Assembly (NCBI GenBank): GCA_019057735.1
Contig: JAHLWV010000077.1
Span: forward strand, 1 to 9,389
DNA: 9,389 nucleotides
Reading direction: 5' to 3'
Origin: Promethearchaeota archaeon
GTDB taxonomy: Archaea > Asgardarchaeota > Lokiarchaeia > Sigynarchaeales > SOKP01
How positions within the stretch are numbered: the stretch's first letter is position 1; each line of letters starts with the position of its first letter. The translations under genes and the position numbers were made by a program. The notes under the pieces were generated by a model. That model was given only the letters and a program-made list of their open reading frames with translations, did not search any database and was not told where the DNA came from. Shown here one piece after another: positions 5,039 through 9,389 of the stretch.

Positions 5039-6280
5039 ATGGAAGTAAATAACGCAAGAATAAAGAAATTAAGTGGGAGTATTACGAGTCCAAAAGGATA
5101 TCGTGCTACTGGTAGCCATATTGGAATTAAAGGATGCAAAAAAGATTTAGCATTAATATTTAGTGAGACTCCAGCTAAGGCAGTTGGTGTCTTCACATCG
5201 AATGTTGTTAAAGCGTCTTCGATTTTGTGGAATCAGAACATTATTCAAAATCCAAATGGAGTAAGGGCAATCGTTATTAATAGCGGAAATGCGAATGCTT
5301 GTACAGGAGATATTGGGGCTAAACATACGGAAGTTATGGCAGGTGAGTTAGCATCTTGTTTAGGGGTGGATAAAAATCAAATTCTTGTAGCATCTACAGG
5401 AATAATTGGGGTTCCACTCCCGATTGATATTATCATTTCTGGCATTAATAACACGTATGAAAAATTGGGAAATACAACCTCAGATGCGAATTTAGCTGCC
5501 GAAGCAATTATGACTACCGACACTTCTCCAAAACAAATTTCAGTTGAATTTTCTATCGATGGCAAGAAAATTAGAATTGGAGGCATAGCTAAAGGCTCTG
5601 GTATGATTCATCCCAACATGGCAACTATGCTTTCTTTCATTACTACGGATATTAGCATTTCAAGAGATTTATTAAGTAAAGCTCTGAAAAATAGTGTTGA
5701 TGATTCATATAATATGATCTCTGTAGATGGTGATACAAGTACGAACGATATGGTAGTTCTTTTAGCTAATGGACTTGGGGGAAATTCAGAAATTAATGAA
5801 GAAAATGAGGATTATTTCTTATTTAAGAAAGCTCTTCATTTAGTTAATCTCTTCTTAGCCCATGAAATTGTAAAGGATGGAGAAGGCGCAAAAAAATTTA
5901 TTGCGGTAAAGGTATTGGGTGCTGCATCAAAAAACGATGCTAGACTCTTGAGCAAATCAGTAATTACTTCAAATTTAGTAAAAACCGCATTTTTTGGGGA
6001 GGATGCTAATTGGGGTAGAATTCTAGCCGCTATGGGATATTCTGGAGCGAATTTTAATCCTACAGGAGTTTCAATAAATTTTCATAACGGCTCTCATTCA
6101 GTTATGCTCATGCAAGATGGAACACCTCTACAATTTGATGAAGATTTAGCATCAAAAATTCTAAAAGAAAACGAAATAACCGTTGAATTACTTTTGAAAG
6201 AGGGTAGCGGTGAAGCAACTGCATGGGGATGTGATTTAAGCTACGAATACGTACGAATTAATGGAGATTATAGATCATAA
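5039..6280 (+). CDS. argJ: Glutamate N-acetyltransferase / amino-acid acetyltransferase (ArgJ)
   Basis: ArgJ moves the acetyl group from N-acetylornithine to glutamate, releasing ornithine and regenerating acetylglutamate for the cycle; some family members also acetylate glutamate from acetyl-CoA. It is 413 residues, typical for the family. The precursor self-cleaves into alpha and beta chains between Ala195 and Thr196 within KGSGMIHPNMATML, and Thr196 becomes the N-terminal nucleophile. Other landmarks: TSNVVKAS near the N-terminus, INSGNANACTG (the oxyanion region), DGDTSTNDM, and FFGEDANWGRI near the C-terminus. The start at 5039 gives the usual short lead-in to SPKGYRATG. Whether it is mono- or bifunctional cannot be told by eye; no argA lies in the window. 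It opens the argJ-argB-argD-argC cluster, and its 3' end overlaps or abuts argB. Confidence 0.95.
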   Translation: MEVNNARIKKLSGSITSPKGYRATGSHIGIKGCKKDLALIFSETPAKAVGVFTSNVVKASSILWNQNIIQNPNGVRAIVINSGNANACTGDIGAKHTEVMAGELASCLGVDKNQILVASTGIIGVPLPIDIIISGINNTYEKLGNTTSDANLAAEAIMTTDTSPKQISVEFSIDGKKIRIGGIAKGSGMIHPNMATMLSFITTDISISRDLLSKALKNSVDDSYNMISVDGDTSTNDMVVLLANGLGGNSEINEENEDYFLFKKALHLVNLFLAHEIVKDGEGAKKFIAVKVLGAASKNDARLLSKSVITSNLVKTAFFGEDANWGRILAAMGYSGANFNPTGVSINFHNGSHSVMLMQDGTPLQFDEDLASKILKENEITVELLLKEGSGEATAWGCDLSYEYVRINGDYRS

Positions 6281-7154
6281 AGAGGTATTTATTATTATTG
6301 AAAAAACAGAACATGTTAAAATTTTAGTTGAGGCACTCCAATTTATTAAAAAATTTTCTGGAAAAACAGTAATAATAAAATATGGAGGGAGTGCGATGAA
6401 AAACGCTGAGTTAAAGAAGACTTTTGTTGAGGACATTGCTTTTATGAACTTAGTTGGTATTAATGTTATAATAGTACATGGAGGTGGACATTCTATCAAT
6501 AAAATGTTAAAAAAACGGAGTATCGAACCAGAATTTTTCAACGGACTTAGGGTTACTGATGAGGAAACCATGGAAGTTGTAGAGATGGTATTAGCAGGTA
6601 ATGTTAATAAAGGGATTGTTAACGATATTCAACTTCAAGGTGTAGATGCTTTAGGCTTATCTGGAAAAGATGGGAATTTATTGGAGGTTAAGAAGAAAAT
6701 TCTTGACGGGAAAGACTTAGGTTTTGTTGGTGAGGTTATAAATGTAAAAATTAGCCTTTTAAATGAAATTGTTAATAATTCCATAATTCCTGTGATTGCT
6801 CCTATTGGCAAGGATAACTTAGGTAACACATATAATATCAATGCTGATGATGTAGCCTCTGCAATTTCAAAAGCATTAAATGCTGAAAAATTGGTCTTCC
6901 TAACGGATGTATCTGGCGTACTTACTAATATGAACGATCATACCACGCTAATTTCAGAGATGAATGTCGATCAAGCTTTATCTTATATAGAAGACGGGAT
7001 TATTACTAACGGCATGATTCCTAAAGTAAAATGTTGTGTAGAAGCAATACGAAATGGTGTGAATACAGTCCACATAATAGATGGTCGTGTAGAACATAGT
7101 TTATTACTTGAAATTTTTACACCTCACGGTATAGGTACAATGTTTATAAAATAA
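6261..7154 (+). CDS. argB: Acetylglutamate kinase
   Basis: The enzyme phosphorylates N-acetylglutamate to the gamma-phosphate, normally the controlled step of the cyclic arginine route. Motifs, numbered from the ATG at 6261: KYGGSAM (40-46, with K40 and the Gly pair at the phosphate site), VHGGGH (72-77), LTDVSGVL, GMIPKVKCCVEAI, and a C-terminal HIIDGRVEHSLL. Before KYGG there is a helix-like LVEALQFIKKF. This N-terminal helix is the feature of hexameric, arginine-inhibited kinases and is absent from the E. coli type, so feedback inhibition is inferred. The start is uncertain. The ATG at 6261 overlaps argJ by 20 bases, lacks a ribosome site and adds about 12 atypical residues. A good AAAGAGGT at 6279-6286 instead points to three ATT codons at 6291-6299; the family start would fall at the last one, just before EKTEHVK. 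No other ATG, GTG or TTG is available in frame before the active site. Confidence 0.93.
   Translation: MEIIDHKEVFIIIEKTEHVKILVEALQFIKKFSGKTVIIKYGGSAMKNAELKKTFVEDIAFMNLVGINVIIVHGGGHSINKMLKKRSIEPEFFNGLRVTDEETMEVVEMVLAGNVNKGIVNDIQLQGVDALGLSGKDGNLLEVKKKILDGKDLGFVGEVINVKISLLNEIVNNSIIPVIAPIGKDNLGNTYNINADDVASAISKALNAEKLVFLTDVSGVLTNMNDHTTLISEMNVDQALSYIEDGIITNGMIPKVKCCVEAIRNGVNTVHIIDGRVEHSLLLEIFTPHGIGTMFIK
6279..6286 (+). promoter_or_regulatory. Ribosome binding site pointing to an ATT start of argB
   Basis: AAAGAGGT, the clearest Shine-Dalgarno sequence near argB, lies downstream of the only in-frame ATG (6261), overlapping the argJ stop. The GAGG core ends 11 bases before the ATT at 6297, the same gap as between the etfB GAGG and its ATG (argC has 9). 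This is the main reason to doubt the 6261 start. Confidence 0.5.
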
Positions 7155-7194
7155 GATCAAAAATATAGAAGTAAATTAAAAAGAGAAGAGAATA

Positions 7195-8391
7195 ATGACG
7201 AATGAATGGATTGAAAGAGGTACTAAAGTTATAATGAACACCTATAGCCAGTTCCCTATTGTTTTAGAAAAAGGTAATGGAGTGTATCTTTGGGATAGTG
7301 ACGGAAAAAAATATCTTGATTTTGTAGCGGGTATAGCTGTAAACGCACTTGGTTATAATGATAGTGATTATGTGAAGGAGTTATCTACTCAATTGGCAAA
7401 ATTGCAGCATTGTTCTAATCTGTATTGGATGCCCCCTTCAATTGAATTAGGCGAAATTTTGGTTAAGAACAGCTGCTTTGACAAAATTTTTTATTGTAAT
7501 AGCGGAGCAGAAGCGGTAGAAGCTGCAATAAAGTTAAGTAAAAAATATGGAAAGAAATTTCATGGAGAAAATTGCTATGAGATCATCACCATGAAAAAAT
7601 CCTTTCACGGAAGAACATTGGCAACTGTTACTGCAACAGGACAATCTAAATATCAAAAAGGATACCATCCTTTATTGCCTGGATTTTCCTACGTAGGTTT
7701 TAATAACTTTAAAGAATTAGAAAAAGCCGTCAATCAAAATACATGTGCAATTATTATTGAACCTATACAAGGAGAGGGTGGAATTCATCCTGCTGAGAAG
7801 ACTTATTTAGAAAAAGTTCGATCCCTATGTGATAAAAATGACATAGTTCTTGTATTTGATGAAGTTCAGTGTGGAATAGGAAGAACAGGTGAACTTTTTG
7901 CATATCAATTGTTTGAAATAAAACCAGATGTTGTATCATTAGCTAAAGGGTTAGGAGGAGGTTTCCCAATAGGAGCAATGATGGCAACTCAAAGTAAGGC
8001 TGATGCTTTACAACCCGGTGATCACGCATCTACTTTCGGTGGTAATCCTTTGGCATGTACTGCAGGTAAAGTAATTCTAAAGAAGTTATTGGACGAAGGA
8101 GTTCTTGAAAATGTAAAGCAGGTAGGAGCTCATCTTAAAACTAAATTATTAGAATTACAAGAAAAATATGAAATGATAATAGATGTAAGGGGACATGGTT
8201 TAATGCTCGGTATTGAATTAAATTGCGCAGTGAAAAATATTGTTAAAGAATGTATGGAAAAAAATCTGCTGTTGTTAGGTGCTGGAGAAAATGTAATAAG
8301 ATTTGTTCCACCGCTCATTATTGGAAAAAAAGAGATTGATGAAGGTATAGATATCTTGAATGAGGTATTACAGCAGTTTCAAAAAAAATAG
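7195..8391 (+). CDS. argD: Acetylornithine aminotransferase
   Basis: This PLP enzyme converts N-acetylglutamate semialdehyde plus glutamate to N-acetylornithine and 2-oxoglutarate. It is 398 residues, the typical length for class-III aminotransferases. Seen: NSGAEA (102-107) for phosphate binding; EPIQGEGG; DEVQCGIGRTG, with D222 pairing with the PLP ring nitrogen and Q225 near the ring; the Schiff-base lysine K251 in SLAKGLGGG; and STFGGNPLAC with T280 contributed from the neighbouring subunit. Class-III relatives acting on succinylornithine, succinyl-diaminopimelate, ornithine or GABA are similar, so the assignment rests partly on the flanking argJ, argB and argC. The same enzyme might also serve lysine synthesis. 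A purine-rich AGAGAAGAG at 7182-7190 is a good ribosome site. The gap to argB is 40 bases and argC follows 12 bases after the stop. Confidence 0.92.
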   Translation: MTNEWIERGTKVIMNTYSQFPIVLEKGNGVYLWDSDGKKYLDFVAGIAVNALGYNDSDYVKELSTQLAKLQHCSNLYWMPPSIELGEILVKNSCFDKIFYCNSGAEAVEAAIKLSKKYGKKFHGENCYEIITMKKSFHGRTLATVTATGQSKYQKGYHPLLPGFSYVGFNNFKELEKAVNQNTCAIIIEPIQGEGGIHPAEKTYLEKVRSLCDKNDIVLVFDEVQCGIGRTGELFAYQLFEIKPDVVSLAKGLGGGFPIGAMMATQSKADALQPGDHASTFGGNPLACTAGKVILKKLLDEGVLENVKQVGAHLKTKLLELQEKYEMIIDVRGHGLMLGIELNCAVKNIVKECMEKNLLLLGAGENVIRFVPPLIIGKKEIDEGIDILNEVLQQFQKK

Positions 8392-8394
8392 AGG
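8391..8394 (+). promoter_or_regulatory. Ribosome binding site of argC
   Basis: GAGG begins on the last base of the argD TAG stop and stands 9 bases before the argC ATG. It fixes the argC start and supports translation from one polycistronic argJBDC message. Confidence 0.6.
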
Positions 8395-8403
8395 CTTAAG
8401 ATA

Positions 8404-9389
8404 ATGATTAAAGCAGGAATATTAGGAGCAACGGGTTATGCAGGACAAGAGTTAGTAAGAATCTTATATCACCATCCTGAAGTAGAGATTAAAGTACTGA
8501 CCTCTAATAAACATAATAATCAAGAATATAATTCAATTTATGGAAATTTTAATAAAATCTGCGAAATGAAATGTGATGAGAATGAACTAGAAACAATAGC
8601 AAACCAGCTTGATGTAATTTTTTTATCATTACCTCATGGAGTTACTTCTAAATTATTATCAGATTCCATATTGGAAAATGTTAAGATTATCGATCTTAGT
8701 GCTGATTTTCGATTAAAATCTAAAGAAGTATATGAGGAGTGGTATAAGATTAAACATAATAATAAGGATTTGTTGAATCAGGCTGTTTACGGGCTTAGTG
8801 AATGGAAAAGAAAACAAATAAAAGAATCAAGATTAGTTGCTAACCCTGGTTGTTATCCGACATGTGCTTTACTGTGTCTATTACCTCTTATCAAAGAACG
8901 AATTTTAGATTCGGATAGTATAATTATTGACGCAAAATCAGGAGTCTCAGGAGCAGGTCGTTCCTTAAATCTCGCAACACACTTCTCGGAATGTAATGAA
9001 TCGATAAAAGCTTACAATGTATCTTCTCATCGACATACACCAGAAATCGAACAACAATTAAGTGAATTCTATGGAAGTGAAATATCAGTAACTTTCACAC
9101 CACATCTTATACCAATGAATCGAGGTATTTTATGTACTTGTTATGGAAATCTCAAGAAGTCTTTTAGTTATGATGAAATTGAACATTTATATGAAAAATA
9201 TTATCAGAATGAATTTTTTATTCGTTTGACAGAGAAAGGTGTATTTCCTGAAACAAAATGGGTTAAGGGGTCTAATTATTGTGATATAGGATTTACATTA
9301 AATAAAAATGGTGATAAAATAATTATCATAGGAGCAATTGATAATTTAGTTAAGGGGGCAGCAGGACAGGCTGTTCAAAATATGAATTT
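8404..9389 (+). CDS. argC: N-acetyl-gamma-glutamyl-phosphate reductase, 3' end cut by the window
   Basis: ArgC reduces N-acetylglutamyl phosphate with NADPH to the semialdehyde, between the ArgB and ArgD steps. The frame is open from the ATG to the window edge with 328 complete codons. It already reaches GAIDNLVKGAAGQAVQNMN, so only about 12-20 residues should be missing. Landmarks: the nucleotide-binding GATGYAGQELVR at 8-19; LPHG near residue 80; DLSADFR; the catalytic Cys150 in ANPGCYPT; KSGVSGAGR; and SHRHTPEI, with H209 and H211 in the active site. A GAGG at 8391-8394, 9 bases before the ATG, is a clear ribosome site and overlaps the end of argD (stop TAG, 8389-8391). Its position at the end of the cluster differs from the common bacterial order, in which argC comes first. 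More arg genes may follow outside the window. Confidence 0.94.
   Translation, partial: MIKAGILGATGYAGQELVRILYHHPEVEIKVLTSNKHNNQEYNSIYGNFNKICEMKCDENELETIANQLDVIFLSLPHGVTSKLLSDSILENVKIIDLSADFRLKSKEVYEEWYKIKHNNKDLLNQAVYGLSEWKRKQIKESRLVANPGCYPTCALLCLLPLIKERILDSDSIIIDAKSGVSGAGRSLNLATHFSECNESIKAYNVSSHRHTPEIEQQLSEFYGSEISVTFTPHLIPMNRGILCTCYGNLKKSFSYDEIEHLYEKYYQNEFFIRLTEKGVFPETKWVKGSNYCDIGFTLNKNGDKIIIIGAIDNLVKGAAGQAVQNMN

Noticed and set aside
6275..6841. Minus-strand open frames opposite argB
   Set aside because: The opposite strand encodes a complete ArgB with all motifs; these frames show only the low-complexity hydrophobic composition expected from complementing it.
1..9389. Mobile element, CRISPR array, toxin-antitoxin or defence system
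   Set aside because: No direct-repeat arrays, transposase or integrase motifs, terminal inverted repeats or defence domains were seen; the coding content is accounted for by core metabolism.

Overview
The window is AT-rich (roughly one third G+C). All supported genes lie on the + strand, closely packed except for one 353-base gap. It carries the tail of a citramalate/2-isopropylmalate-synthase-type gene, an acyl-CoA dehydrogenase with both subunits of its electron-transfer flavoprotein, and most of an arginine biosynthesis locus: argH, then argJ, argB, argD and argC, the last cut by the window edge. The source is a prokaryote with the acetyl-recycling (ArgJ) arginine route. Several cues lean archaeal without proving it. 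argH has a TATA-like box about 24 bases before its ATG and no Shine-Dalgarno sequence, as in leaderless archaeal transcripts. A strong TTTTATAAAA box precedes argJ. T-runs without a hairpin follow argH. The ArgH active-site loop (SVSSVMPQKKN) resembles archaeal forms as I recall them. An AT-rich bacterium is not excluded; a TATAAT also lies just ahead of the intergenic RNA-like element.

Layout: 1-90, 3' end of the cimA-like gene. 165-3161, acyl-CoA dehydrogenase, etfB and etfA, closely spaced and probably co-transcribed; electrons taken from an acyl-CoA by the dehydrogenase FAD would pass to the adjacent EtfBA. 3201-4685, argH (last step of arginine synthesis). 4686-5038, a non-coding gap with oligo-T tracts, AT-rich promoter-like sequence, and a local GC-rich block inside what folds on paper as a multi-helix RNA. 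5039-9389, argJ-argB-argD-argC, tightly packed. Together these cover acetyl transfer and deacetylation (ArgJ), phosphorylation (ArgB), reduction (ArgC) and transamination (ArgD) to ornithine. No argF or argG is present here.

The protein-coding content is ordinary metabolism, and I see no defence, mobile or exotic enzymatic system. The most notable item is the unassigned structured element between argH and argJ. It could be an arg leader/switch or a separate small RNA gene, and it matches no riboswitch or RNA family I can recognise by eye. Second are the unusual start of argB, where the best ribosome binding site points to AUU codons, and the siting of an acyl-CoA dehydrogenase/Etf module between two amino-acid biosynthesis loci.
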